Below, piece by piece: positions 52,024 through 63,105 of a DNA stretch of 64,000 nt. The stretch comes from Capsaspora owczarzaki ATCC 30864 (lineage: Eukaryota; Opisthokonta; Filasterea). Every line of letters starts with the position of its first letter. Position 1 is the stretch's first letter. Below the pieces are notes generated by a model that saw only the letters and a program-made list of their open reading frames with translations, searched no databases and was not told the DNA's origin. Both the position numbers and the translations under genes were made by a program. Location of the stretch: NCBI RefSeq assembly GCF_000151315.2, contig NW_011887304.1, positions 837,477 to 901,476 on the forward strand, given 5' to 3'.

Positions 52024-53054
52024 TTTTGAGATTCGCACCACAAATTGTAACAAAAAGGCACATGCGCCATTTGGAACGGTGGGGTGGCAAAGCGCACACA
52101 CACACCACACGAGTGCTCCCCGTCGCAAGGGGACTGGCACTGCAATGGCGCGAGTGTCATGCACCGTGAGTCGCAGGGGTGGCGGGGAACAGATCGAGAA
52201 CAACAGCGGTCGATCTGCGGATCTAAACATGGATCTGAATTGAAAGAAATCAAAAAAAAAAAAAAAAAAAAAAAAGGAGCAAAATGCTGCTGTCACATTG
52301 GGAGTGCCTCACAGAGAGAACCAGTGAGCGCGCCAGGCCACGGACAGACGACACATCACAGAGCGGGGCGAGATGGGGGTGTGGCTGATACACAAACCAA
52401 GCACCGTCCCGCAAAAAACCCACACACGCGTGCATTGACGAAAAAAAGTGACGGAAGCCCAAAAAAAAAAAAAAAAAAAAAAGCAAAAAAAAAGCAACGA
52501 AAAAAAAAAAATGAAACAAAATGCTTCGTTTTTGTTGAGGCATTTTTGATGGCCAAGCAACAGAGACGAGAGGGCGGAAGGGGAGGAGGGTGCGAGGCCA
52601 AGGGAAATGTGGCGATGGAGTGTGGGCAGAGTGAGGAGTGATCGCGGTGGCGAGAAGAGGAAGGGGAAAAAAAGGGGGAAAACGAATCGCTCGCGGAAAA
52701 AAAAAAGAAAAAAAAAAAAAAAAAAGAAAGGTCTTTTTGACAGGAAATCGCATTGAAAATGGCCTCTGCAATTGTCGCTTCAATGAAGAGGGGGGTCGGG
52801 GTCACGGAGAGACGCGAGAGACACCGGCGCGTCTCAACACATAGACTGCCCAGAGACTCACAGGACTCAATGAAGGCGGCAATGTACTTGTCGCGTCGGA
52901 GCTTGGCCGTGTTGCACTCGTCAAAGAGCAGGATGAGCGCATCCACAAGCGCGTCGATCGCAGTCGTGTGCTTGTGGATGGTCACGTTGTCCACCAAGAA
53001 CAGCTTCCGCAGCTCGGCGATGCGCTCGTGCACCGTCTTTGTGCGGCCGCTCAT
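46042..53054 (-). CDS. MRCK-like (CDC42BP/Gek) AGC kinase with coiled coil, C1, PH and CNH domains
   Basis: Minus-strand exons: 53054-52862, 51565-51474, 51357-47307, 47194-46995, 46896-46785, 46688-46572, 46469-46389, 46310-46042 (1704 aa; human MRCK alpha about 1730). The family phosphorylates myosin phosphatase and light chain to control the cortical cytoskeleton. The N-terminal helix (LVDALILLFDECNTAKLRRDKY) matches MRCK. The kinase runs about 83-341 with IGKGAFGDV, AMKTL, HRDIKPDN near 204, DFGSSARL near 221 and PDYIAPE near 247. A coiled coil spans about 450-1000. The C1 domain (about 1121-1171) has HRFQPHF and CTVCNKNVG, the PH domain (about 1234-1361) has GWLKVPKPRG, and the CNH domain fills the rest (VFVSHNGRRSRQGELRW). 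No CRIB motif follows the CNH. Intron 1 is 1296 bases with long A and T runs. Confidence 0.93.
51415..51460. repeat. (GAAAC)n pentanucleotide repeat in MRCK intron 2
   Basis: About eight GAAAC units, one with GAAGC, lie between exons 2 and 3 of the MRCK-like gene, close to the donor of exon 2. Confidence 0.9.
51985..52020. repeat. Poly(T) tract of 36 bases in MRCK intron 1
   Basis: Thirty-six consecutive T residues on the plus strand, that is poly(A) in the transcript. The same intron has A runs on the plus strand at 52252-52275 (24), 52461-52482 (22) and around 52696-52725. Confidence 0.95.
52252..52275. repeat. Poly(A) tract of 24 bases in MRCK intron 1
   Basis: Twenty-four A residues on the plus strand, facing the 36-base T tract about 230 bases upstream; together they could pair over 24 bases in the pre-mRNA. 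Confidence 0.9.
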
Positions 53055-53571
53055 GGCAGAAGGAAGACGAAAAAAAAAAAAAAAAAAGATGAAAAAAAAA
53101 AAAAAAGAAATAAAAAAAAAAAAGACAAATGCAGAAAAAGAGGAATGAATGCAGCGACTGAGAAGCAAAAGAGCAAAGTCGGCGATACTGAGATTGGAAG
53201 ACTTTCAGGGAACACAAAAAAGAGGAAGAGGACGAGCGGGAAAAGTGAAAGAGAGAAACGGAAGCGGCGAAAAAAGTGCGCAAGTTTAGGCTCAATTGGA
53301 AAAGGAATGCAATGCGACCGCTGCCTGCTAGACTGTTCTGAGCACGCTGAGCAAACGAGCAGAGTGGCTTTTAAAAAAAAAGCGCAGGGGAGAAAGAGAA
53401 GCGCACACGGCCAATACAAAACAACATCTGAGACTTCTGTGCTGCAAGCAAGCGACAACACTCTCACCTGAGATGCCGAATATCTCGCCAACTAAAGAAG
53501 CACTAAATCAAGAAGCTTCAGTTTCAGTTTCAGTCTCAGTCTACTTTGTGTTGCATTCAATCTCACACAAC

Positions 53572-54996
53572 ATGGTGCGATTTATTTCTGCTGCGTTTGC
53601 ATTGGGAACTGCCTTTGCTTCTTCTCCCCCTCCTGTTCAAACCCCGCGCTCACATTGTACTCACCTTTGTGTCCCTGAATCATACTCACTGCAGTCTGGC
53701 AAGAAGAAGGGCCTGTCCGTCGAGGAGAAGCGCAAGCGGCTCTTGCAAATGTTCTACGAGAAGGTACTCTTTCTGTTGTCTCGCTCCACAAGCACCAGGC
53801 GCTCCGACCATGAACACACACACCCTCAAACGGACCTCCCACCAGTGCTCGTCGTAGTGGCAGGCGGACGCGCTGGCTGGCTGCGTCGCTCGACAAAACA
53901 GCACCAAAACTTGCACGAAACTTGGCGTTTTGGTTTCAGAATTTTTTCCCGCCAAAAAAAACTCGAAACCCAGAAACTCATCGGTTTTTTGTTTTTCAAT
54001 TGCGAATGCCTCACTTGCTCGTGTGCGATTGAATGGGTGTGCAGCAAGACTTTTTCAATCTCAAGGAAGTGGAAAAGTACGGCTCCAAGGAGAAGGGCAT
54101 TAGTAAGAAAGAGACAAGCGCTTTGGTTTTGGTTTCCATCGCGATCAACCACTCACCCTCTCTCTCTCTCTCTCTCTCTCAGCTGCAATGACCGTCAAGG
54201 ACATTCTACAGTCGCTGGTGGACGACTCGATGGTCGACACGGAGCGCATTGGCACCTCCAACTATTACTGGGCCTTCCCGAGCAAAGGTTTGCAGATTGT
54301 AAGCACTTTGTCAAGAAAACCTCCCCCCCTCAGTTCACACAGCTGATAGCTGATGAAGCTGCAAGCATGCCAGTTGCTGGTGGAACGTTTGACGCTCACC
54401 AATCTTGCTGGCCACTTTTAGCGCAAACGCAAAATTGGCGAAATGTCCGAAGAGCTCGCCCGCACCAAGGCTCGCCGCGAGGAGTTGACCGCTGCCGCAG
54501 CAGATGCTGGCACTGGCCGTGAAGAGACAGTGCGTGGTGTATTGGGCTGATTGGAAGTTGCTGTTGTTTTGTGAAAAAGTTTCTCACAAAATCTGCTTTT
54601 TTGTTTTTTTGCAGGAGGAGCGAGCCACAGCCATCGCAGAGATGGAAGAGCAAGAGTCCATTCTTGCCAAAGTCGAGGCAGAGCTTGCGCAATATCGCGC
54701 GTCGGATCCCGAGGTGATTGCCGCCAGAATTCAAGAGACGCAAGTCTGCCTGGATGCGGCCAATCGGTGGACTGGTAAAATGTGCTGGCGATTGCAATCG
54801 AAAGTCTTCTTGTTGCTTTGACACTCACGGCCACGACTGCCGTTTGGTTCCATCCTTTGATTTGGTTTGACTTTTCCTCGCAGACAACATGTTTTCGATG
54901 AAATCCGTCTTTCGAAATAACTTCAACTTGGAGGAAGCCGACTTCAACAAGGCGTTTGGTGTCCCTGCTGAACTCGATTACGTTGAGCTCAAGTAG
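53572..54996 (+). CDS. MND1: Meiotic nuclear division protein MND1
   Basis: Exons: 53572-53574, 53695-53763, 54045-54102, 54183-54298, 54422-54529, 54615-54774, 54884-54996 (208 aa; human 205). MND1 with HOP2 stimulates DMC1/RAD51 strand exchange in meiosis. The winged-helix N-terminus reads [18 protein letters not shown], then [33 protein letters not shown] and [14 protein letters not shown]. The coiled coil follows, and the C-terminal cap is [19 protein letters not shown] to [11 protein letters not shown]. The start is set by homology: an exon consisting of only the ATG codon followed by a GTGCGA donor joins to TCT GGC AAG AAG. An unspliced frame from ATG 53473 would add about 74 unrelated residues. 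The presence of MND1 implies a sexual cycle or at least a retained meiotic toolkit. Confidence 0.92.
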
Positions 54997-55140
54997 TTGC
55001 AAATGAAGAAACAATGGAGGAGAGGCGAAAAAACCGAAAAACCGAAAACAAAAAAAACGGCACATGCAAATTTGTTCATAACACTTGTTGTTGTTCTTGT
55101 CAAAATACAATGAACGCATCACAACTACGCCCAGAGTCTT

Positions 55141-58100
55141 TCATTGCAATGCCATGACGCGACGGGTCTTCTCGCGACGGTTTTTGTTGTTGTGCTTCTT
55201 GTCCTTGATGTCGTCGCTCGAGCGAGGTGACAGGGACGCGGCGCCCTCAGGGTTGAGGTAGGGGATTTGCGACACTCGGGCCACTCCCGTGCCGCCGTAC
55301 GTGCCACGCGCGACGAGATTGACATTTCTAGATTGCTGGAAAAAGTCTTCGTCGACTTGATTGAGGTAGCGCGGGTTGTGCTGCAACGAGAGTGACAAAA
55401 ATGCAGAACAGAGGCAAACACAAAACAACAAAAACAAACTCAGTGCAAAAGAACGTTGAAATCAGCACAAATGCACGTGGAACAAGGATGTACTCACGCG
55501 AGGGCCAGCAACCGGGGCAGAGGCAATGTCTTTGGTGGACTTGATGGCCGAGCCGGTGACAGGGCCTTCCAAGTAAATGTCCTTGGACTGGACCCGGTTG
55601 AACTCTGCCGCATCAACGTTCGGAGGAGGGTGGCAGAAGAGGAGCTTGCCCTATTTGTCGGTTCGAAAGCAAGAGCAATGGAAGGTGACGAAACAAGTGA
55701 GCGTCAGTTTGCACAGTTGAACAAAAACCAGACATAACACAAAATCTGACAAAACACAAACCTTCACGTAGTCCTTGAGAATGTAGCGTGCAGAGCGAGG
55801 TTCATCGGGGCTGCCGTGAGCGGTCATGAAACCACGGTTGACTACGTATTGTGATCGGAGAGGGAGAGGAGAGTGAGCAGTGAGAAACAAAAAACACTCC
55901 AAAACAACTCCAACCCAAAACTCCAAAAACAACAAAAACTCACAGCCGTAGCAATGCAAAAGCTCATGGGCGGTCGGAGGACGGTCGGGATCTTGGCCTT
56001 CGGCAGGACGGATGAGCTTGATGCCGTAGGTGGACTCAATCACGCGGCGGGGAATGCGCTGGGCGACAAGCGCGGTCGGGCCAACGTACTCGCGCAGCTG
56101 ATCGATGGGAAGCATGCCGTTGCACACCATCTCGGCCTTTGTGGAGAGGAAGGTTGGGAAGACCAGACCGGGGCAGTCGCACAGAATCAAATCCTCTGAG
56201 ACGTTGATGGTCTGGAAGTGCTTGGTTTTGCCGGGTGTGGCGGAGACGGCCACCTTCTTCTCGCCCATCAGTGCGTTGATCGAGGACGACTTGCCGACGT
56301 TGGGGTAGCCCACAAGGCCAATGTTGAGCACCTCGTCTTCGGCAACGAGACGGCTGCCGAGGGCGCGGAAGAGCAGGAAGAGCTCGGGGCCGTTGAAAAC
56401 GTGGATGGAGGAAAGATGCTTGCGCACTGCGCGGAGGGCAGCCGGGGTGATGGTGGGCTCCTCAAGAACACTCGAGGCAGCCGATGCTGGTGCCGCTGGC
56501 TTTGGTGCAGGCGCGTGGTTTGGCGCCGCCTTGGTTGGTCCGCTCAGCACGACGCCTGTTCGTGGATCCACGCGCGTCGGGAATTTGGACGGAGCTGCAC
56601 CCTTGATTCGGACGTGAGCAGGTGCCGGTGCAGGCGCTGGTTCTGGTTCTGGCACTGGTTCTGGTTCGGGCTCTGGTTCTTCTTCCTCCTCTTCCTCGTC
56701 CTCTTCTTCGCCTTCGTCCGTTTCCCATTCTTCGTCTTCGCCGGCTTCGTCGGCATCGTCTCCTTCTTCCTCCTCTGATTCCCACTGGTCGTTATCATCG
56801 TCGTCGTCTGCCTCGGCAGCGGGTGCTGGAGCCGATGATGCTGCAGGGGCAGCGGCCGCAGCCGCAGCCGAGGACGATGACGATGCGCGCCCAGACACAT
56901 TCAAGTTGCTTTCCATCGTGGCAACCGTCTCTTCGAGCTTGCGCAACTCGGCAATCTCGGCCAAACGCGACAACTCGGCGTTGGCAGACCAGAAGGCGAA
57001 CGTAATCTTGTTTGCCTCAAAGTACTGCTTCCACTGGGTGCGCTGCTCCTCTGTCAGCATGTCGGCCTTGTTCACGAGCAGAATGTTCTTCTTGGTGCGA
57101 TCAATCTCCTTGACGTACTTTTCAAGGTCGCTCGAGCGGAAGAGGAGTGGGTTGCGCGCGTCGACAATCTGAACGACAATGTGGCAGCGCTCAATGACGC
57201 GCCACAGCTGACGCCAGACCTCCAAGTTGCGCTCGAACGGCGTCATGATGACGCCCTTCTCGTCTTGCAGCCAAGCGAGCTGGCGGCGCCATTCGAGGAA
57301 GGATTCACTGGGAAGGAGCAAAACGAAGAGAGAGAAGTCAGTCTGCAAAATGAGGACACAACTATAGGGCCTCGACAGGTTCATCCGCATCATCAATATG
57401 CCTCACCGCTCCTTTGTCTGTAGCTCTTCGGCAGATGTATCTTCATCCCAAGCAGGTCGTCGAGGCACGGTGAGCATTTCGCTGTGCTCCTTGTGAACCA
57501 TCTCCTGGATCTTTTGCTCCTCTCGCGACAGCAGGGCGCTGTGCTGGGGTTCCGTGACGACCGAGACGTTGAGTTTTTCTAACAGGGGATGAGGGTGAGG
57601 GTTAGGGTTAGAGGTTGTTGGTTGTTTGCACCAAAATGAAACATCGTGGCTTCGGGGATGGCTTGCCTGCAGTGAACTCTTGGCCAGCCAGCTCGGCGGT
57701 GGTGAGGAACTCGTCGAGATCGCCTTGCTCGGTGACTGACTGGAGGCGTGCCCAGTTGTAGCCGTCCTCGAGTTCAGCCGAGTGAATCTGAGCAAAACGG
57801 TGCGAGCAAGATGATGAGAGTGAGTTCTCGGGCATTGCATTGTGTTGAACATGGCGAGGAGAGCACCCAATGACTCGATTGCTGTGACTCGTTGCTCAAT
57901 TTGATAGGACGGTCCATCATTGCACAGACTGACTGCGTTGACAGACTGAGGCTGGCCCATGTGGCTGAATGCTGGGCTCGGCGTTTGCCTTTTCGGACGA
58001 CGCTTGTGCGACTCATCAGCCCCCCGCGCTCTGTCGCACATGCATGAAGCCGAGTCGTTCACGCATGGACTCTGCCAGCGCTCATTGACGAGATAGAGAG

Positions 58101-58570
58101 AGAGATAGAGAGAGATAGAGAGGGAGATAGAGGGAGAGTGGGGGTTTTGTAATCGCCGTGGTTCTGGAGTGGAGCTGCGCTTCTACTTAAAAGCACAAAA
58201 GCCAGACCACTGCAGTTGCACGATACATAGTCAACGTGCGACGCAAGTGAAGAGCCAGACGTAGGCAGAAGCGCGGCACAGAGGCACAGAAGGGGAGAGA
58301 GAGAGAAGAGAGAGAGGACCTCAGCAACAGGGAAAAAGAAAAAAAACCATGCGGACTCTCTCTCTCACAATGACTCTCGCTACGACGACGACGACGACGA
58401 TAGCGAGTCGCTTGGGACGACACTACAGAACGGAAAAAGCAGTCAGTCCCCAGTCCCATGAAACTCACAAAGCCAGACTCGTCGCGGGACACGGCGCCCT
58501 TCTTGAAGCGCGCGCGAATGATGGCTGCACCGAGTCGGTCGCTGCCCTTCGACGGTCGGCCTTTCGTCAT
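55141..58570 (-). CDS. LSG1: Large-subunit GTPase 1 (LSG1), circularly permuted GTPase
   Basis: Minus-strand exons: 58570-58469, 57787-57667, 57578-57407, 57307-55944, 55841-55762, 55650-55498, 55380-55141 (743 aa; human 658). LSG1 is a cytoplasmic GTPase that releases NMD3 from pre-60S subunits. FLEWRRQLAWLQDE and TPFERNLEVWRQLWRVIER mark the N-domain. The permuted G motifs come in order: NKADML (G4), FWSA (G5), then GYPNVGKSSSINAL (G1) and DCPGLVFP (G3). RGFMTAHGSPDEPRSARYILKDYV and FCHPPP are the conserved end. A roughly 150-residue acidic and PEPEP-rich insert between G5 and G1 explains the extra length; it contains GDDADEAGEDEEW and repeated EPEP. Intron 2 starts with GC rather than GT (57666-57665). 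A Lys/Arg-rich tail ends the protein. Confidence 0.93.
58090..58140. repeat. (GAGA)/(GATA) repeat in LSG1 intron 1
   Basis: Imperfect GAGAGATA units of about 50 bases within the first LSG1 intron; transcribed strand reads TCTC/TATC. Confidence 0.8.
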
Positions 58571-59076
58571 TGGTGATTTTTGGCTGAGAATGAAGGAATG
58601 GGCCACGAGAGAGTGAGTGGAAATTAAAAACCAGAATACTATAGAAAAATAGAACACTGCGAGAGTGGGACGAACAAAGAGAGATGATGAAGGGGTGAAT
58701 GCATTGACAGTCATTCGACCGGGTGCCCTTCTCCGCCCTCCTCTGCCCCTCCACCAATTGCGTACTTTTCGTTGAAGGATGGGCATACATTTGAGCTCAA
58801 CCGATCGACTTGCAAAATGACAGCCAATTCCGGTCATCAACAGCGCTCCATTGCGAATCTTCGCAAGCCCTCTCTCTCTCCGTCCTGCAAAACAGAGCAG
58901 AGTCGGTGCGTAGAGTATCGAGCAGCAGCGCCGAGCAGCAGCATCGAGCAGCAGCATCGAGCAACAATGAGCTGACATTCATTGTCACATTGTTATTGTT
59001 CTGACTGTTGTTGATTGTCAAAATCCCAAATTGAATTTGGCGACAGTCTGTTTCCTTCTGCTTTGTCCCCGTTTCG
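58571..59076. promoter_or_regulatory. Putative bidirectional promoter between LSG1 and GH125 gene
   Basis: About 500 bases separate divergent start codons. No coding frame of note; a short GAGCAGCA repeat lies at 58918-58965. The promoter function is inferred from layout. Confidence 0.4.
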
Positions 59077-61190
59077 ATGCCGCGAATTCGACTGCAATCG
59101 ACGATCGCGTTCATCGCTGTGTGCTGCGCTGCGTTGGCAACATCCGCCAGCAGCCGCGAGCACCCCGTCTGCCAGGCGCACCCCTCACGCAGCGGATATG
59201 CGGCGGCGCCAAACCAGCACCCAGCTTGTCCCAGTAAAGCAAAAAAACCAAAACCCCAAAAAGCACGCACTTGCGCCTAAATTTGAATGTTGATCTCGGT
59301 CATCACATCTACGTCTGTGGATGGATGCATAGATGGATGGATGGATGGCTCATGCTGCGTTGCGTATGTGTGTGGATTGCGTATTTGCGCTTTTTGCCCC
59401 ATGAATCAGAGTACAGGGCGAATGCTGAGCCGTTTGGCGACGCGCGCCCGCTGCCTGCCGAGCGCACATTCGTCTCGCCCGCCGTCGACAACGCCATCCA
59501 GGCCATCACCGCCAAGATGAAGGACCAAAGCCTGGCTGCCGTCTTTGCAAACACGCTGCCAAACACACTCGACACGACCGTGTCGCTGTTCCAGCAATAT
59601 GTCAGTTTTGGGGGGGGGGATTTTCACAAATCAAGACGTGTTTGTGTCAAACCTGTCAAAATTTTGTGTATTTTGCCAACCAACAAACGCATCGCCTTCG
59701 GTGCCGTGCGACCTTTGTCAAATAGCCGACCCTGTCGTCGTACATCATCACAGGAGACATCAACGCCATGTGGCTGCGCGATTCGACGTACCAGGTGTTG
59801 CCCTACCTGCGCTACATGCAGCAGGACGCAAACCTGCGCAACCTGATCCACGGCGCAATCAACCGCCAGGTGCAGTACGTCCTGTCGGACGTGTATGGCA
59901 GCTCGTTCAACAGGGATGCGCTCAGCGGCACGGGCGTTTTCGACGGCGACTCGACCTGGAGGTCGTCGTTCCTCGGCACCAGCTACAACGCCATGCTCAA
60001 CAAGATTGTTTACGAGCGCAAGTACTCTGTCGATTCCCTGAGCGCCGTGATGAAACTCTCGTACGGCTTTTACAATGCCACGCGCTCGCTGGATGCCTTT
60101 GACTCGAACTGGGTTGCCGCCATGGCCTTGATCATTGACACGCTGCAAATTCAAACCCAAGACACGGCTCAGGAAGACAAGGTGAGTGGGCTGGAGCTGT
60201 GGACTCCACAGCTGTTGTGGTACTCACTTAAAGTGCTCGCTTGATACGATCGCATGCGCGGCGCGTGCAAACCCCCCCCCAAACAAATAATAGAATGGCG
60301 GTCCCCAGTACACCTTCCAGCGCCTCACCGTCGAGCCAAAGGACTCGCTCATTCATGGACGCGGCTACCCGTGCAGCTATACTGGCATGATCAAGGGCTT
60401 CTTCCGTGCCTCGGATGACGCGCAAATCTACTGCTTCTCCATCCCCGCCAACGCCATGGCCGTCGTCGAGCTCCGTCACACGGCTGAGATTTTGACGGCG
60501 CTCGGCCAATCCGCCCTTGCCACCCAGGCTTTGACGCTCGCCGCCAGCGTCGACCAAGCAATCTACGCACATGGTGTGGTGCAGCATCGGACCGCCGGGC
60601 AGATTTTTGCCTACGAGGTTGACGGATTTGGCAACTACATTTTCATGGACGACGCTCCCGCCCCGTCCCTCCTTTCGCTGCCGTACGTCGGCTACGTGAA
60701 TGCCTCCGATCCGCTGTATCTGCGCACTCGCGCCGCCGTTCTAAGCAACGCCAATCCGTGGTACTTTTCGGGCGCTGCGACGGACGGCGTTGGTGGCGCT
60801 CACTACGGCACTGGCTGGATCTGGCAGCTGTCGATTGCCGTGCGCGCATTCACGTCGACCTCTGACACTGAAATCCTCAAGTGTCTGAAAGATCTTGTCG
60901 ATTCGACTGTCGGCACCGGCTTTATGCACGAGGCGTTCTACCTGGATGACTATGGCTAGTAAGAAGCGACTCAGCGATATCAAGTGTTTTGGAACTGGGT
61001 TTTGAGTCTTGAAGCGCGTTGACTGACGGAGAGTGCTTGGTTTTGCTTTTGTCTGTCTGCTTGCTTGTTTGCGTGTTTTGTTTTTGCGTGTGACAGCTAT
61101 TCCCGACCCTGGGTTGCATGGGGCAATTCGTTCTTTGGCGATTTGATTCTCTACCTGAGCGACACTCGTCCGTACCTGATTTACACGTAG
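59077..61190 (+). CDS. Glycoside hydrolase family 125 exo-alpha-1,6-mannosidase-like protein
   Basis: Exons: 59077-59233, 59410-59600, 59726-60181, 60294-60958, 61097-61190 (520 aa; GH125 enzymes are about 430-520). GH125 (DUF1237) hydrolyses alpha-1,6-linked mannose without a metal. A signal peptide (STIAFIAVCCAALATSAS) points to secretion or the endomembrane system. The family signatures are FANTLPNTLDTTV, ITGDINAMWLRDSTYQV, HGRGYPCSYTGMIKGFFRASDDA, GWIWQLSIAVRAFTS and HEAFYLDDYG followed by SRPWVAWGNSFFGDLI. The active-site acids lie in the LRD and TGM-RASDDA regions by analogy with bacterial GH125; I did not assign them individually. Exon 4 ends inside a codon such that unspliced RNA would read TAG; splicing makes it TAC. 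GH125 is best known from bacteria and fungi. Confidence 0.92.
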
Positions 61191-62208
61191 TGCTCCACCA
61201 GGTCTTCCTCGGTTTGGGCACTTTTGCTCTTTATTGTCGCTTTTTGTGTTGTCGCACTGTGATGAGACTGCGATTGATGTACTGTTTGAGAGCCTTGTGT
61301 TCCAAGTACAGTTTGTACAGCATTTCTGTTTCAATGGACCCTGCCTTGGTTTGTAGCCGTGTCGGTTGATTTTCCTGTTTGATCTATCGAGTCCAATGTA
61401 GTAAAATGCTGAGCCATATCGAGTGAGTGCGCTGAGCAAAGTGTCTCAGTAGTCTCAGTCTTGATTTGTTTGTTGTGTAAGCACTTTCCATCAAGCCATG
61501 ACTCTGCCTCAGCTCTCCTTCCCGTTGAAACCTCTGCAGTGCTTGGCTGCGTACAAGTGAGACCGAGTTTGGTGGATGGGTAGGGATATGGAGTGGAGTG
61601 GGGTTTGACAGTCGCATTGAATCGAGACTGTGAAACCGTATTGCGCCGCTCGCTCGCTTGTCCTGCGCCGCAGAGTGCAAGCTGAGGGGACTGCGTGGCA
61701 TTGGGAGTTGTTGTTGGAGTTTGGAGGTTGGAGGTTGGAGTATTGGGCCCCCTTCCCCTCCAATGCAACTGCAAAGGGCAGAGAGCAGGCCAATGCTTCT
61801 TCCACGTGTGGTCTCTCTCGCTCTCTCTCTAACCCCTCGCCGTGGTCCAGACTCACCCAATCCTTCCCCACCCACCCGCGTCTCCGCTTTGTACATCCCT
61901 ACAAAGTGCAAGTGCGCACTGCGGGGGAGAAGGAGCAGCTCGGGCAAGTACTTTTGGGACTGTGCTCATCGTTCCACGTGTGTGTCTGGAGCTACATTGG
62001 CGCAGCGGAGCGTCGGCCAAGCTCATGCAGTTCGACATTGTCACACTCACTCACCTCGCTCACACGCACTCGAGTCGCACTCTGGAGCGCGCGCCGTGCG
62101 AAGAAGTGCGGGAAAGGGCAACTCTATCACGCAACCCCAATCCATCACTCAAACTCACTCGTCATCCACTGCAAACTTGCACAGAATTATCAACTCAATC
62201 ACCGCACC
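61191..62208. other. Intergenic region before LLPH-like gene
   Basis: About 1 kb with no recognisable gene. Open frames on both strands through here show no family character. It likely contains the GH125 3' UTR and the promoter/5' leader of the LLPH-like gene; GT-rich and CT-rich runs occur near 61700-61830. Confidence 0.45.
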
Positions 62209-62739
62209 ATGGCCAAGTCCATCCGCTCCAAGCGCATGCGCAAGTTCCGCAACGTCAAGCGAGAACACAACAAGGTCCGCGAGGAAATCATGCTCCGCCA
62301 CGCTGTTGCTGGTGGCTTTGACCCCAACGTTGAGCCCGTCCCGCTGCTGCCCCACCAAAAGTCGTCGGGCTTCTCGTTCTGGTCTGTTGTCGACGAGATG
62401 AAGCGCGAGCAGGGCATTCTCGACTCGCCCACTCCAATCCCGAACGCGCCCGGCATTGCCCCGACGCCCGCCCCGGCCGCCATGAACACGACTCAATCAG
62501 CAAACGACGACGACGACGACGATGATGTTGAAGCCGACCAAACCGCAGCGGCATCCAGCACTCGTCGCTCAACACGTCGCAGTGGCGCTGCATCGGTCGA
62601 CGTTGTGGACATGGAGCTCGGCGCCGAAGTTGAGGAGCGCATCCACCGACCACTTTCTGCTAGTGCCATCAAGAAGCGAAAATCTGCCTTGAAGCTTAAG
62701 CGCAAGGGTGTTAAGAATACCAAGCGATTCAACTTGTAA
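62209..62739 (+). CDS. LLPH-like (DUF2423) small basic nucleolar protein
   Basis: A single-exon 176-aa frame starts at ATG 62209 (the frame stays open upstream, but the family begins here). MAKSIRSKRMRKFRNVKRE matches the start of the LLPH/DUF2423 family (human MAKSLRSKWKRKMRAEKR). The middle has an Asp-rich run after QSAND (residues about 100-107) and the C-terminus is KRKSALKLKRKGVKNTKRFNL, strongly basic. Members associate with the nucleolus and pre-60S assembly. The function is inferred from the short N-terminal match plus composition. It runs in the same direction as GH125. Confidence 0.75.
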   Translation: MAKSIRSKRMRKFRNVKREHNKVREEIMLRHAVAGGFDPNVEPVPLLPHQKSSGFSFWSVVDEMKREQGILDSPTPIPNAPGIAPTPAPAAMNTTQSANDDDDDDDVEADQTAAASSTRRSTRRSGAASVDVVDMELGAEVEERIHRPLSASAIKKRKSALKLKRKGVKNTKRFNL

Positions 62740-63105
62740 TTTGCGCCAGTTGATTCAGTACATATTCCCTATTCTTGTTGCGGTTGATTTGATGTTTCAT
62801 TTGTGCATGTTTTTAAACAGGTGTGTGTGTGTGTGTGTGTGCGTGTGCGTGTGTGTGTGCGTGTGTGTTTGGTGTTGGTTTACACTGTTTTTGTTTGTGT
62901 TTGTCCTTGTGTTGTTTGCTTTTGTCGGGCGACTGTATCATTCCTTGTCAGCAAGTAACGAAACAACAACAAACAAACCTCTGCTGCTTTATAGAGTGCT
63001 TGACTCAGTGAGCAACACTTGCCAACTTTGCTCGGAGCATTCGAGACGAAGCGATCAGATGCTTGAAAAAAAAAAAAAAAAAAAAAAAAGCACCGCTCTC
63101 CATGT
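62740..63105. other. Convergent gap with (TG)n and poly(A) tracts
   Basis: The gap between the LLPH-like and RNF185-like 3' ends contains a (TG)n tract with GCGT interruptions (62821-62868) and a 24-base A run (63066-63089). No gene seen. Confidence 0.6.
62821..62868. repeat. (GT)n microsatellite
   Basis: About 48 bases of GT repeats with three GC interruptions, in the 3' region of the LLPH-like gene. Confidence 0.95.

Noticed and set aside
57590-57625. Telomere-like GGGTTAGGGTTAG sequence
   Set aside because: Only about two TTAGGG-type units, inside an LSG1 intron and surrounded by genes on both sides; not a telomere. Kept only as a note in the GC-AG finding.
61384-61947. Minus-strand open frames between GH125 and the LLPH-like gene
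   Set aside because: No start context, domain or splice evidence, and several overlapping frames are open because of composition.
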